Below, piece after piece: positions 39,401 through 46,575 of a stretch of 64,000 bases of DNA. How positions within the stretch are numbered: position 1 is the stretch's first letter; each line of letters opens with the position of its first letter. The translations under genes were made by a program, and so were the position numbers. A model generated the notes under the pieces. It saw only the letters and a list, made by a program, of their open reading frames with translations. It made no database searches and was not told the DNA's origin. The stretch comes from Panopea generosa (Eukaryota; Mollusca; Bivalvia; Adapedonta; Hiatellidae). The DNA lies in NCBI GenBank assembly GCA_029582155.1, contig CM055896.1:8264482-8328481 (forward strand), read 5' to 3'.

Positions 39401-40027
39401 ATGCTGACTGTAGCTTTTTCGGCGTTGGTTATAATCAAGCTAGTTTGTATAGAGACTGATTTCTTCAGTCATGCAATCGTGTGCAGTATATTCCGGCTTT
39501 GCACCATTAATGTCTTTTTCATACTGCAACTGATTAAATTTGCTGTATCCGAAAGCGTACGTTTCTCGTGCAATGTACACTTTACAGTGTTATGTTACAT
39601 ATATTATCATAATGATATTTATATGACATTTACATGATTTCTGAAACGACAAGATCAAAAGAAATACGAGGAATGACAGGAAAGACATGATAAAGATAAC
39701 AATACATTGTTATTAGTTATGACTATACGGTTGCCCAACACACACATATACGTTATTGTCAATTGATTCACTAGTCACAGCTGTTATTTATTTCAGTTAA
39801 ATACAAGCAGCATCAGAAAGGTAAGAAACAAGAAGATAAGTGCTCCGGACAAACGGAAAAGTGCGCAACGACTCGGATATTTTGGCGTCGGACTATTCAC
39901 TATCATGTTTTGTATTATATTCATAATGGACGTGTCTGCACTTCTACGGGATTTTCGGAACACCATACAAAATTGGCAAGAGGGGTATGGTCGCCTTCGC
40001 AGATGTATCCGAAGAAGACATCGGTAA
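25..40027 (+). CDS. Gene A: ShKT + IgGFc-binding-like transmembrane protein (9 visible exons, 5' partial)
   Basis: Nine exons (25-262, 1929-2161, 13101-13139, 22224-22340, 25744-26894, 28803-28908, 33830-33880, 37225-37421, 39797-40027) join with matching phases (2,1,1,1,0,1,1,0) into 786 residues plus a stop. All borders are GT/AG. Order: unassigned Cys-containing region (residues 1-169 of the visible part), ShKT-type domain (about 174-209), IgGFc-binding-like domain (about 210-592), MopE-like metal-binding motif (593-627), Gly/Asp linker (628-644), Cys-rich and charged helical segment (645-735), transmembrane helix (about 736-757) and a basic tail. The start codon and any signal peptide lie before the window. 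The IgGFc-binding family takes its name from a mucin-associated human protein; many invertebrates have expanded sets. A role at the cell surface is inferred from the transmembrane helix and extracellular-type Cys domains. Gene B is a convergent paralogue. Confidence 0.85.
1225..1385 (+). repeat. Dispersed repeat, copy 1
   Basis: Shares CCTGTCCCACAATTCATA, then GACGTCATTCAA and CTGAAGC with 21895-22070 at similar spacing. No open frame or terminal repeats are obvious, so the class is unknown. Confidence 0.5.
1391..1431. repeat. (GA)n microsatellite
   Basis: About 20 uninterrupted GA units in intron 1 of gene A. Confidence 0.95.
1929..2161 (+). CDS. Gene A exon 2: unassigned Cys-containing region
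   Basis: Starts after an AG at 1927-1928 and ends before GTAGGT at 2162. It encodes about 77 residues including SDCTIDMSFHWFRQR, KFCLGVGPFPD and ENCDGPDTSEVTI. It continues the extracellular-looking, Thr/Ser-rich character of the preceding exon and together they may form one domain of unknown type. It ends in phase 1. The minisatellite that fills intron 2 begins about 20 bases past the donor. Confidence 0.75.
2181..2465. repeat. 36-bp minisatellite, leading subfamily of the intron 2 array
   Basis: About eight units of 36 bases with core TTAGAGACAATTAGTTAGTA. The unit aligns with the later 35-mers (TTTTAGAGAC ... GTATATAGATCGTTAT), so it is the divergent edge of the same array. It starts about 20 bases past the exon 2 donor. 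Confidence 0.9.
2466..3475. repeat. 36-bp minisatellite, CTGGGTAATATC subfamily
   Basis: About 28 units with core GGGTAATATCTAGACAGTTT. Because 36 is a multiple of three, both strands stay open for 60-86 codons with 12-residue periods (for example SRYYPGVIKVKL); these are repeat artefacts. Confidence 0.95.
3476..6685. repeat. 35-bp minisatellite, GACCGTATTAC subfamily
   Basis: About 90 units with core GTAATATCTAGACCGTATTA and ACTTTAGACACTCTTG. Single-base insertions (TTGAG for TTG) give occasional 36-mers. Units vary, so this part looks older than the following one. Confidence 0.95.
6291..6927. repeat. Block duplicated within the intron 2 array, copy 1
   Basis: About 630 bases (18 units) recur at 10024-10660 at a constant offset of 3733, including rare variants such as TCTAGGCTGTATTAC, TTACTTAGGACACTC and the short unit AGAGACCGTTTTAC. 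This indicates copying of a whole block, not unit-by-unit expansion. Confidence 0.85.
6686..12590. repeat. 35-bp minisatellite, GACCGTTTTAC subfamily
   Basis: About 170 units with core TTGGTAATATCTAGACCGTT and TTACTTTAGAGACTG. It is interrupted at 10023-10400 by units of the preceding GTATTAC type, which belong to a block copied from 6290 onward. Several other blocks are also repeated inside it. Degraded units run on to about 12710. Confidence 0.95.
10024..10660. repeat. Block duplicated within the intron 2 array, copy 2
   Basis: Matches 6291-6927 with the same run of rare unit variants, placed inside units of the other subfamily, so this is the inserted copy. Confidence 0.85.
12711..13100 (+). 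other. End of gene A intron 2
   Basis: AT-rich unique-looking sequence with no supported gene, ending in the acceptor of the 39-bp microexon. Confidence 0.6.
13101..13139 (+). CDS. Gene A exon 3: 39-bp microexon (linker)
   Basis: A 39-base exon between GCGTTTTCAG and GTATGT. With the flanking phase-1 bases it encodes D-LQPAAGCTRFNA, a short linker before the ShKT domain. It is called because the acceptor and donor are strong, there is no stop, and the phase (1 in, 1 out) fits both neighbours. Being symmetric, it could be skipped without shifting the frame. It sits between two large repeat-filled introns, so transcript evidence would be needed for certainty. Confidence 0.6.
13230..14995. repeat. 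59-bp minisatellite with palindromic core (intron 3)
   Basis: About 30 units of 59 bases. Each contains the perfect 12-base palindrome ATGAACGTTCAT, then CATTACACATCCGTTACATA and TTTGTATGGGGAATGT. Variant units (TCATGAGTATTTCTGTACAC; CATCCAAAACATAC) recur 477 bases apart, so eight-unit blocks have been copied as higher-order repeats. Confidence 0.95.
15125..15302 (+). mobile_element. CAGTCAAACC inverted-repeat element, copy 1
   Basis: Short non-autonomous DNA transposon flanked by TA. The start CAGTCAAACCGGTCTTAA pairs with the end GATGTTTGGCTG. Internal words AAGCAGC, GACAGGTTG and AATTTGCCCTGAAAGCAT match copies at 21003 and 58509. The TA target and CAGTC ends suggest a Tc1/mariner or pogo relative, by inference. 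Confidence 0.7.
15303..16515 (+). other. Intron 3 sequence without a gene
   Basis: No supported gene, RNA or repeat family seen; small open frames here have no recognisable content. Confidence 0.5.
16516..16940. repeat. 88/89-bp minisatellite (intron 3)
   Basis: About four and a half units, each containing CAGGTATACTGGAGCATGTT and GTCACAGGAACATGTCGG. TGCTCC and GGAGCA face each other around AACCCAGGTATACT, giving a short dyad in every unit. Confidence 0.85.
17360..17690 (-). mobile_element. SINE-like element C
   Basis: On the minus strand it has a tRNA-like promoter region (complement of GGGGATTGAACCCACGACC, a B-box-like word) and a body with TGACACCGGGCTGACCAG and AATGCTGAGCGCCAAGCGAG on the plus strand. 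Sequences like this are, as I recall, common in bivalve genomes. One copy in this window, so ends are approximate. Confidence 0.6.
17700..18720 (+). other. Intron 3 sequence without a gene
   Basis: AT-rich; nothing supported. Confidence 0.5.
18725..19072. repeat. 20-bp minisatellite (intron 3)
   Basis: About 17 units of TAGATCTATATGTTACGTTT with small changes, several containing the palindrome AGATCT. Confidence 0.95.
20213..20300 (-). mobile_element. Possible LINE 3' end
   Basis: AGAACAGAACAGAACATATA followed by TTTTATTTGACTTATACATA resembles the short-repeat 3' tail of a CR1-type LINE in reverse. Only the tail is visible. Confidence 0.3.
20311..20367. repeat. (AC)n microsatellite
   Basis: AC repeats with one interruption (CTCTCAC) in intron 3. 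Confidence 0.95.
20385..20455 (+). mobile_element. Degraded SINE A fragment
   Basis: GATATACGCCATTGCGTATC, TTTGTCATTCATTAATC and ATTACTTGCGGAGATAA follow the order of the SINE A body with small deletions. Too diverged for certainty. Confidence 0.35.
21003..21170 (-). mobile_element. CAGTCAAACC inverted-repeat element, copy 2
   Basis: Flanked by TA, starting CAGTCAAACCTGTGTAAGTG and ending CTGCTTTGACTG. The body matches copy 3 (58509-58688) in reverse. Confidence 0.75.
21360..22190 (+). repeat. Dispersed repeat, long copy
   Basis: TTTTGCACCACTCCATAGCA near 21375 recurs inverted near 49490. From 21600 to 21890 the words ATTTTCAAAATGGTTC, TTTCTTGCTGCAGATGA and AGGATTTCAACA recur in order at 59260-59460, and ATAGAACAACAAAGAACA near 22143 recurs near 59570. 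The class is unknown. The part at 21895-22070 also matches intron 1. Confidence 0.6.
22224..22340 (+). CDS. Gene A exon 4: ShKT-type six-cysteine domain
   Basis: Acceptor TTATATTACAG, donor GTAAGT. The 117-base symmetric exon (phase 1-1) encodes CVDN-x-DHCS, then EVCHDDKYQG, NANCRKYCGI, and the last codon T+GT finishes the sixth cysteine across intron 4. Spacing (C-x6-C-x7-C-x12-C-x3-C-x2-C) fits the ShKT family, first known from sea anemone potassium-channel toxins but common as a module in animal secreted and membrane proteins. Here it is one domain of a larger membrane protein, so a role in protein interaction is more likely than a toxin role. The gene B equivalent is not in the window. 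Confidence 0.85.
22560..25430 (+). repeat. 40-bp minisatellite in intron 4, shared with gene B
   Basis: About 72 units of 40 bases with core TGTTCATATGCAGGGCCCAA and TCTATATATGACATAATGTA. Variants (AGAGCACAATCTGTATATGG) recur every few units, showing higher-order copying. The same unit, in the same orientation relative to transcription, lies upstream of the gene B IgGFc exon at 62740-63600. Reading frames through it are artefacts. Confidence 0.95.
25744..26894 (+). CDS. Gene A exon 5: IgGFc-binding-like domain
   Basis: A single 1151-base exon after TTTATATAG, ending CAAG|GTAGGT. It encodes 383 residues after the shared Cys codon. Family hallmarks visible are the early FRVLLPM stretch, YVSSSGTQTTGNV, TRSYSCE, WTYPVYPLDSFSSETMVI, a central DNTIISIDGD block, ITSNYPIAVAI and a late DWLVVPEP. 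Gene B matches along most of its length but diverges in the last 90 residues. The extracellular location and single-exon coding are typical of invertebrate members of this family as I know them; the ligand is unknown. Several Asn-x-Ser/Thr sites (for example NVTAL, NSSTV, NITS) fit a secreted or surface domain. Confidence 0.9.
26895..27980 (+). other. First part of gene A intron 5
   Basis: No supported gene. A (GTCT)n tract lies at 27460-27493. The open frame at 27599-27988 has no recognisable content. Confidence 0.5.
27983..28272 (-). mobile_element. SINE A, copy 1 (full length)
   Basis: Read on the minus strand, it has a tRNA-like head (complement of GGGCCCGG ... TTTGTAGTCAGACACGCTAA), the common body (complement of ATTTAGCATCATTTTATGCC) and an (ATTG)n tail at 27983-27999. 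The head matches the copies at 33269 and 52321. Confidence 0.85.
28545..28636 (+). mobile_element. SINE B, 3' fragment
   Basis: CGAGCGTGATTTGTCTAAGC, then AACTTGTTTCGCAATTGAAG and GAGTTTAAATCA match the 3' part of the SINE at 46320-46530. The tRNA-like head is missing or unrecognisable. Confidence 0.6.
28803..28908 (+). CDS. Gene A exon 6: MopE-like metal-binding motif
   Basis: Acceptor CTTTTTCTAG, donor GTAAGT, phase 0 in and 1 out. It encodes PCKIQDMVVGDTKDNDCDLL, then INEDDCYHGYGVYAE. The GD-x2-DNDCD-x3-N-x-DDC pattern resembles the DG-x-DNDCDG-x2-DE repeat of the MopE putative metal-binding family, where the acidic side chains are thought to bind a cation. The gene B exon has exactly the same length (106 bases) and keeps DMVVGD, DNDCD and GYGVY. 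Confidence 0.85.
29355..31790. repeat. 40-bp minisatellite in intron 6
   Basis: About 60 units with core TTGGACACTGCTACATATCT and GGTTTCTTTATTTTAGTA. It is unrelated to the intron 4 40-mer and has no match in the equivalent intron of gene B. Confidence 0.95.
31905..33020 (-). mobile_element. LINE (non-LTR retrotransposon) 3' fragment
   Basis: Read on the minus strand this is the C-terminal end of a LINE reverse-transcriptase ORF: MLYGSEL near 32940, IHRYACKR, AAVLGDCWRFPVWIESA, then a diverged part, then LHFILVCPIYTDLRSLYI near 32240, where the conserved C/H-x-C-P pattern lies. It ends in a short GAATT-repeat tail at 31905-31920. The frame is broken at several points and the 5' part is gone, so it is dead. 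A hairpin is inserted at about 32757-32830. Jockey/CR1-like by its motifs. Confidence 0.75.
32760..32828. repeat. Perfect hairpin, 25-bp arms, inside the LINE
   Basis: Arms 32760-32784 and 32804-32828 are exact reverse complements, around a 19-base loop. The left arm begins CCATTGGTGCAATAAGGTAC. It splits the LINE coding sequence between RSTN and AAVLGDC and is flanked on both sides by AAAT (minus strand), perhaps a target duplication. Confidence 0.85.
33269..33535 (+). mobile_element. SINE A, copy 2
   Basis: tRNA-like head (ACCCGATTAGCCCAGTCGGT, then GAGTTCGAATCCCCCGC as B box), body with GATTGATATACGACATTGTG and TTAGCCCTCGATGGCATAAA. Lies next to the LINE in intron 6. Confidence 0.85.
33830..33880 (+). 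CDS. Gene A exon 7: short Gly/Asp exon
   Basis: A 51-base exon, phase 1-1, after GCTTTTTTAG and before GTATTT. It encodes DFDLDGGFGEDCHVDIT. It is supported by the gene B exon at 58043-58090, which encodes DFNLDGFGTDCCCEKT. Function unknown; the Asp/Gly pattern may continue the calcium- or metal-binding character of the preceding exon. Confidence 0.8.
34020..36970. repeat. 38-46-bp minisatellite in intron 7
   Basis: About 70 units with core AACTTACGGATTGTTATTGT and ATACAGTGGTGATAGTAAAT or ATACAGTGGTTATTATGT. Two unit types alternate, and a block near 36000-36280 recurs near 36300-36580. It fills nearly all of intron 7; the gene B equivalent intron (229 bases) has none of it. Confidence 0.95.
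37225..37421 (+). CDS. Gene A exon 8: Cys-rich and charged helical segment
   Basis: Acceptor CATTTCCTATAG, donor GTAAAG, phase 1 to 0. It encodes QDPTCLEFNKTDSNGYC, then WTICKCKCSWKEKFERYKAM and a Lys/Glu/Ala-rich stretch to EQYRKALQ. The five cysteines followed by a likely helix have the same layout in gene B (PVCLEINQTDGYC, CNCKCSWVKKLEDFKK). No named domain recognised. It sits just outside the membrane helix, so a stalk is a reasonable guess. Confidence 0.85.
37430..38090. repeat. 19-bp minisatellite in intron 8
   Basis: About 34 units of TTGATCACAACAGTATTGC or TTGATCATAACAGTATTGC, beginning within 10 bases of the exon 8 donor. Each unit holds the palindrome TGATCA. Confidence 0.95.
38545..38800 (-). 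mobile_element. LINE 3' fragment
   Basis: The minus strand encodes VYKSLNDQAPEHINTLLSKC, NLRSSTNNTLFVPRS and DRAFFF, the typical C-terminal end of a LINE reverse-transcriptase ORF (usually ...LRSS...L.VPR...YGDRAF). One frame break near the end; the rest of the element is absent. In intron 8. Confidence 0.75.
38801..39796 (+). other. Rest of gene A intron 8
   Basis: No supported gene. The 127-codon open frame at 39254-39637 has no recognisable motif and no splice context. Confidence 0.5.
39797..40027 (+). CDS. Gene A exon 9: transmembrane helix, basic tail and stop
   Basis: Acceptor TTATTTATTTCAG, in phase 0. A basic stretch (RKVRNKKISAPDKRKSAQR) precedes the hydrophobic helix LGYFGVGLFTIMFCIIFIM, followed by DVSALLRDFRNTI and a tail ending RLRRCIRRRHR and a TAA at 40025. 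Gene B has the same layout, keeping D-V-[ST]-A-x2-RD and RLRR. No ITAM or ITIM is seen. Both flanks of the helix are basic, so topology rests on the extracellular-type domains rather than on charge. Confidence 0.85.
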   Translation, partial: LNTSSIRKVRNKKISAPDKRKSAQRLGYFGVGLFTIMFCIIFIMDVSALLRDFRNTIQNWQEGYGRLRRCIRRRHR

Positions 40028-40203
40028 ACTCGATTTCTACAACAAGGGTCAAAGTTAATATTAATGAGTTTAGATCGAACCGGACCACATATTGAATACT
40101 TTTAATACATTTTTACAATTGGTATCTATAATATATACCCCAAACCATTCTATAAGACATATTCATCTATTATGCTTATATTTACCTAAAATACACAATG
40201 AGC

Positions 40204-40209
40204 AATAAA
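40204..40209 (+). promoter_or_regulatory. Polyadenylation signal AATAAA, gene A
   Basis: A canonical AATAAA 177 bases past the gene A stop codon, in a plausible 3' UTR and before the 31-mer satellite. The cleavage site is not determined. Confidence 0.55.
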
Positions 40210-40493
40210 GCATAGTCACCGTGGGACGTATCATTCACGTGATATATCTACAGTACAAGTATATGGTAACTGTTATGAAAATACAAAGCCATGCATATAA
40301 TTATAAAACTTCAAACTTATTATAAAGTATTAAATTTTAACAAAGTTCAAGTTTATTTGACCCTTGTATTGAATTGATGGCGCTGATGATTAAACTTAAG
40401 AACTGTTAACAAACGTGTATTCGGTTGTCCCAGAATGTCGTTTCTCATACTGTGTACATTTTGATACCGTTTGTCAATTCCACTACCAAATTA

Positions 40494-41062
40494 AATTCCA
40501 TCCTCCCGAATACAATACACGTTCAATTCCATCCTCCCGAATACAATACACATTCAATTCCATCCTCCTGAGTAAAATACACGTTCAATTCCATCCTCCC
40601 GAATACAATACACGTTCAATTCCATCCTCCCGAGTGCAATACACGTTCAATTCCATCCTCCTGAGTAAAATACACGTTCAATTCCATCCTCCCGAATACA
40701 ATACACGTTCAATTCCATCCTCCCGAGTGCAATACACGTTCAATTCCATCCTCCCGAATACAATACACGTTCAATTCCATCCTCCCTAATACAATACACA
40801 TTCAATTCCATCCTCCCGAGTACAATACACGTTCAATTTCATCCTCCCGAATACAATACACGTTCATTTCCTTCCAACCTCTAGAATACAATACACGTTC
40901 AATTCCATCCTCCCGAATACAATACACATTCATTTCCATCCTCCCATATACAATACACATTCATATCCATCCTCCCGAAAACAATACACATTTAATTCCA
41001 TCCTCCCGAATACAATACACATTTAATTCCATCCTCCCGAATACAATACACATTAAATTTCA
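40494..41062. repeat. 31-bp minisatellite downstream of gene A
   Basis: About 18 units with core TTCAATTCCATCCTCCCGAA and TACAATACACG, starting about 285 bases beyond the polyadenylation signal. Confidence 0.95.
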
Positions 41063-41731
41063 TCTAGCCTCACGTTTGGAACTCTCAAAATATTTTAGTA
41101 TTCGTAATATTTAGTTGACTTCAAAACAAACAGGATTCAATATTGGAGGGCATATGCGAATCATTTAATGTAATATATAGAACAATGTCATATTATATCT
41201 TAAAACGAAATTTGAATAAACATGTGCTACAATTATGTACATCCCAATATAACTGAATATAACTGAATATAACTGAATTGTAAGGAACTCAGATGGTACT
41301 ATCACATTATTATGGAGCATATAAACAATCTCTATAAGTTATTTTCTGGTATGTTTATCATTATTTACATGTAATATGACATTTAGATGCAAATATTTTG
41401 TATATTCTATGGCGCCTTCTGAAATCCCATAATGCAAATTTAACCGGACATACGTAATGGAGATTTATCATCAAATACCATAAAACTAAAAAAACGTATG
41501 ATGCTCGTTGGGAAATTAAATACATGTAGTAACTTACCGTTAATTAAAAAAGCTGTGCTTTTATTTAACAATGCGAATTTCGATAAATAAACTACATTCA
41601 TAACATTTAATTAGAGTCATGTGTGTAAATCAGCAATGCAGAAAACAGCCATGATTCAACTCGAAGCAAAACCTCAAAACGTTTAATCTATACACGGAAT
41701 TCCTTGCTTTTATATTAGGATAAAACATATC
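41063..41731 (+). other. Sequence without a gene
   Basis: AT-rich, with three small AACTGAATAT repeats near 41250-41278; nothing else supported. Confidence 0.5.
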
Positions 41732-41931
41732 TGGGGCTGGTTCACTAAACATCTCAACTCAAAAATTTCCAATTCCCTAAATGATAAGCTAAACTCATTG
41801 TACATTAAATGACCATACGTTATTGACGTCATAACAAATCTTTACTCATTGGTAAATGAATACACGCAAAATAATCAATGTAAATGAAGGTATAGCATTG
41901 CAAAAGTTGAGCTGTTTAGCGAAACAGGGAC
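41732..41931. mobile_element. Inverted-repeat element (MITE) 1
   Basis: The start (GGTTCACTAAACATCTCAACT at about 41738) pairs with the end (AGTTGAGCTGTTTAGCGAAAC) over about 20 bases. About 200 bases, no coding. It abuts a second, similar element. Confidence 0.65.
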
Positions 41932-41933
41932 TA

Positions 41934-42160
41934 GGAGCCCATTTTACTAACCTTCGTAAGTCTTAAGAATTTTGTACGGACAAATTATGATATCTCGGAA
42001 CGTTTCATTTGTGCAGTACTTTTGCAAATTTTATAAAGAATGCTTCTCATAAGACTTACCCAAGACCGTAAATAAGTAAGCGACACGCTAATGAATTTTC
42101 CAACATTTTTTTTAATAACTTCAAATGTTAAACTTACGAACATTAGGGAAACGGTCCCCC
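41934..42160. mobile_element. Inverted-repeat element (MITE) 2
   Basis: The start CCTTCGTAAGTCTTAAG region pairs with CTTACGAACATTAGGGAAAC at the end; outermost bases GGGAGCC and GGTCCCCC also pair in part. Lies two bases from MITE 1. Confidence 0.6.
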
Positions 42161-42589
42161 GGTTCGAAAGATGTCAGGGACCTGGGAATATGACCGTTGT
42201 ATAAGTGCCTGACCCAGACGACATATTATTAGTTAGGTTATAATAGTTTGCTACATGACATTAAAACTAATGCCAATGGAGAACATGTTCACTTTGTACA
42301 GAAAACCTTGCTTTGCTGTTGTTGTTTTTTACAAAATGTAACTTTTTATTGACTTTCGAGTTTTCAGTTGAACATCATTAATGACCCTCCTTTGACCTTT
42401 TTGTAAATTAGTTTTACAACAAGGATTGGCGAGAAAATATTGAATGTTTAGGGACCGAAATGGACATGCTACCTCAGTGTTCTGGAAATAAATACTAACA
42501 GGAAGATATAATGTACGCATGCGTGAACTGAGCTGAGGGTAATTCTCTCTGTCTCAAGATTGCTAACGTTCAACTATCGTAGTTTGGTA
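42161..42589 (+). other. Sequence without a gene
   Basis: Nothing supported. Confidence 0.5.
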
Positions 42590-42765
42590 TATTAAACGCT
42601 TACCTGGACCGATGTAGGTTAGACAATTTGTACATTAAACGCTTACTTGGACCGATGTAGGTGAGACAATTTGTACATTAAACGTCCACCTGGACCGATA
42701 TAAGCGAGACAATATGTACATTAAACATCCGCATGGACCGATGTAGGTGAGACAATTTAACTTAC
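42590..42765. repeat. 43-bp tandem repeat
   Basis: Four units with GTACATTAAACGCTTACTTG and GACCGATGTAGGTGAGACAA. Confidence 0.9.
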
Positions 42766-44340
42766 AGGAGGGCAGTTTGTCCGGCTATATTCCTGTACGC
42801 AATTGTCTTGCAAATGCCACAATTTGTGTCAGCTCTTGACTGTGTTGCCAACTTACTTAACAGATAACAGTTTATTTTCAGAACACTGACACGAACTATG
42901 AGAAAATGTGTTTCTTTATTACTTTATCTAATTATTTTAAAACATTGTTTGATTAACATTATATATATATAATTGTATACATGTACATTGATTGTGATAA
43001 TGATAATGACATACTTATTCATTCATGCTTAGGAGAGAATATGCACTTATAATTTCATGAATTCATTGTATAGTAAATATCTGATATGAATTGGTATTTT
43101 ATTGAAATATTTATAGAAACAATTCATTTAGATTTGTTCTTGGAAACCATTTATGTTAAATCTGAAACGGTATGAAATTGTGAAATATAAACTGTATGGC
43201 TTAGACAGGGATAGACAAACCCTGCAAAGATGTGTTTAAATAAACATCGTTAGATGCTTAAGTTATGAACAGCATCATACATACATGAATTGGTGTAACA
43301 AAAAACTGTTTAATAAATTCTTGTGTACCATCAACGTCTTTCAAATCAATATTATACAGGCATATAGCAAACACAATGATTTCAAAAACAATAAATGTAC
43401 ATGTTTAAGTTTATTATAAAGTTTACATGATTTTATATCTATATTAGTTTTTATAGAAGTGTAGATGTTATTGTTATTATAAAAAAATTATATTGTTAAT
43501 TGATGTATATTATTGATAAGATGTGCATGTTTAATCTTAAATAGATTTAACTTCACCCTATGGTACGCGTAGAAACACTATCCTGGACAGCGGTCAACTT
43601 CGTATAAGTTACCAAAAGTAATTGGGGTGGTACATGTACCCTTGATTTAGGATATGTTAACAATCAAGAAAGGTTATGTTTTTTAAGCATACTATTTTTA
43701 AAATAGTGATAATTATGAATTGTTAACTGAAGTTTAAAGGGGGACTATACGAGTTTGTCCGACCGTGCCTTTGTTGCCGTCTAAGTTTAAAGAGTTCTTA
43801 TTTCAAAACATCTGCAAGATACAAGATACAACTTTTTACTCCTAGTCGGCATGAGATATAACGCAATAAACATTAGCTGTGTTTAGCTGTTGACCGAAAT
43901 TTACATAAATAATCAAGTTAAAAATACAAGTCATTTTATTTTTTATTTTGTATATTTACTAGAAATAAACAGTTGTTTTACTTGTTTAATTCAGAAATTT
44001 ACCATGATAATGCCAGATTATTAAGCAGTACAATGACAAAGGTAACCATGGATACCATTTCTGGAAGAAATTTCACGATGATTGTGTATAGGAAAGACAT
44101 GAATTTGGGAACCCAGCAATAACAGGAAAATGTCACACATTGTATGTAATTTTCAATCAGAAGAAGTTTTGAACAGTTTTTTTTAAAAAAAAATCAACTT
44201 GAAGGTTCTAATTATGAAATGTGGTTACATCTACATGTACCTTTTCAAAATTAGAGAGAAATTACAATAGTTTATAATTATAAAGCATATTATATCTACC
44301 AACTCTATATGGAAGAGAAAAAACAAGTTGAAGGTTAAAT
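42766..44340 (+). other. AT-rich sequence without a gene
   Basis: No supported gene, RNA or repeat family. Confidence 0.5.
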
Positions 44341-44905
44341 AAAATATGTTGACCTGTCCTATCTAAAAGGGGAAAAAAACAACTTATGGGTTCTATAAAA
44401 CTCGAGTATATGTACCAGTTCTGAACGAGAGAGAAAGGTTATGTAAAAGATGATTACATATACCTGTTCTAAATGAGAAAGAACAACTTTAAGGTTATGT
44501 AAAAGATGATTACATATACCTGTTCTAAATGAGAAATTCCAACTTTAAGGTTATGTAAAAGATGATTACACATACCTGTTCTAAATGAGAAATTCCAACT
44601 TTAAGGTTATATAATACATAGTTGCAGGTACATGTTCTGTATGAAACAAATAAAAAAAACTTTAAAGTAATATTAAGTATGATAAACAAATCTCTGTTCT
44701 TAATGGGAAATACCATATTCAATGTTATATAAAACATAGTTGCATGTACCTTTGCTATATTCTAAGAAAGAAAACACTTGAATATTACATAAAATATGAT
44801 AAACGTATACATGTTCTGAATGGGAAATACCATATTTAATGTTATATAAAGTACGTAAATTTGCTTTATGAAAAAGAAATATATAAAAGACGACCATACG
44901 TACCT
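44341..44905. repeat. 55-60-bp minisatellite
   Basis: About ten units with AAGGTTATGTAAAAGATGAT, TACATATACCTGTTCTAAAT and GAGAAATTCCAACTTT, more diverged at the right end. Confidence 0.85.
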
Positions 44906-45369
44906 ATTCTTAATGGAAACACCAACTTCAAGTTGACGTAACATATAGCAACACATCGTTACACACGAGTAAGGTTATAAAAACATGGTTACATTATTAA
45001 TGTTATAATGGGAACGCTTCTAGTCGAACATTTTCAAATGAACATGATTTAAAAAATCCGCATTTTTTATTTTATTTAAATTATGAACACATTTTATTTG
45101 AATCCTTTGATGAAGACTTGAGTCAAGTCAACGTAAAAAGGACACATTCTATTAGTTTGGTATTGTGTTTTTATTCAGGAAAATTGCTCGATAAAATATG
45201 ATATGACATGTGCTACTTTGTACTTTGCTTTACTTTTCTCAAAATAGCCGCAAATTCAAAAAAAAAAAAAAAATAAAATAATGAGACTTTATTTTTAGAC
45301 GCTTTTCAAACGATCTTAATGTATGTTCCTTGGTAAATTTGGAAAATTTCTCAATACCAAGCGATGGGT

Positions 45370-45572
45370 GGAAAAACGCCTTTGCCAGTGTAGTTGACTT
45401 CACGCGACTATCGCTCCGCCTACTGACCACCTGACGCGCTTTGTAAAAGCAAATACAATGTAGTGTTAAGTTGGACATCACAAGCTTGTCTAAGGAAAAT
45501 GGCGGCAGAGTCACTATCGATTATCAGATTTTTGTCGTGTTTGACTGACAGCCCGCGTCAGGTCAATTAAAC
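45370..45572. repeat. Dispersed repeat related to 48959-49119
   Basis: Shares ACTATCGCTCC, AAATACAATGTAGTG, AGCTTGTCTAAGG/AGCTTATCTAAGG and CGTCAGGTCAAT with the stretch at 48959-49119, in the same order. Confidence 0.55.
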
Positions 45573-45790
45573 TGACATGGACATTAAACTGACATGGACA
45601 TCTGACATGGACATTAAACTGACATGGATATTAAACTGACATGGACATTACAACTGACATGGACATCTGACATGGACATCTGACATAGTCATTAAACTGA
45701 CATGGACATCTGACATGGACATCTGACATGGACATTAAACTGACATGGACATCTGACATGGACATTAAACTGACATGGACATTACAACTT
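45573..45790. repeat. GACATGGACAT tandem repeat
   Basis: Irregular array of 17-base (GACATGGACATTAAACT) and 13-base (GACATGGACATCT) units, directly after the dispersed repeat. Confidence 0.9.
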
Positions 45791-46319
45791 CTGGTATACT
45801 ATTAGAATAACAAGTATGTGATAAGTATTTGTTTTAATAAAAAGGCGAATTATCATCAACGAACTGTAGGCATGATTTGATAGTCATTTATTATATAAGT
45901 GTCTAATGTTTAAATTTAATTTTTTTTTTATTTGGTTGAGGATGGAAATAAATCGGAAATATAGATATTTTCACTGATTTAAATTGCATACAATTTGGTT
46001 AATTTATAGACGATACGATAGTTGTAACAAGTATAGAGTGCGTAGGTCGTCTTGTATATATGTATTGTGGTGTTATGTTAATATAGCGAGTCTTGTTTTT
46101 ATTATTATTAAAATTAAATGTAGTTAAGATTATAAAGATACATTCAGAGATAATCAATTTCTTTAAATCCTAAAATTAAGGTGAACACTGTTATATTGTA
46201 CAAATAATCTATTACTAAACGTTAAATAAACGCTGATCAAATCATATTAAAATTGTCATGAATAAGGTCGTATACGGTGAAGGTGGTTAAACTCCACATA
46301 TACTTACAAATTATAAAAT
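45791..46319 (+). other. Sequence without a gene
   Basis: AT-rich; nothing supported. Confidence 0.5.
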
Positions 46320-46530
46320 GGAGCACGTGGTCCAGTGATAGAGCGCCGAACCCATAATCGGAAGATCGTGAGTTCGATCCTTCGCCACGGCTTTGTGTGG
46401 TGTTAATCAGCAAGACCATTTTTTCCGCAAATGCTTAGTAATGGTTCTACCCAGGAAGACTTCGAGTGTGATTTGTCTGAGTTGTAAGAACTTGTTTCAC
46501 AATCGATGTAAAATAAACAAGTTTAAATCA
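46320..46530 (+). mobile_element. SINE B, full-length copy
   Basis: tRNA-like head GGAGCACGTGGTCCAGTGAT, AGAGCGCCGAACCCATAATC, and B box GTGAGTTCGATCC, then a body ending GTGATTTGTCTGAGTTG, AACTTGTTTCACAATCGATG. The head could be mistaken for a tRNA gene but the body recurs elsewhere. Confidence 0.75.
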
Positions 46531-46575
46531 ATAATCAGATTTAATATCTCCACTGATCTGTCTCCATTGAGGTAA

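Noticed and set aside
39254-39637. 127-codon open frame in intron 8
   Set aside because: No motif, no splice or start context, AT-driven composition.
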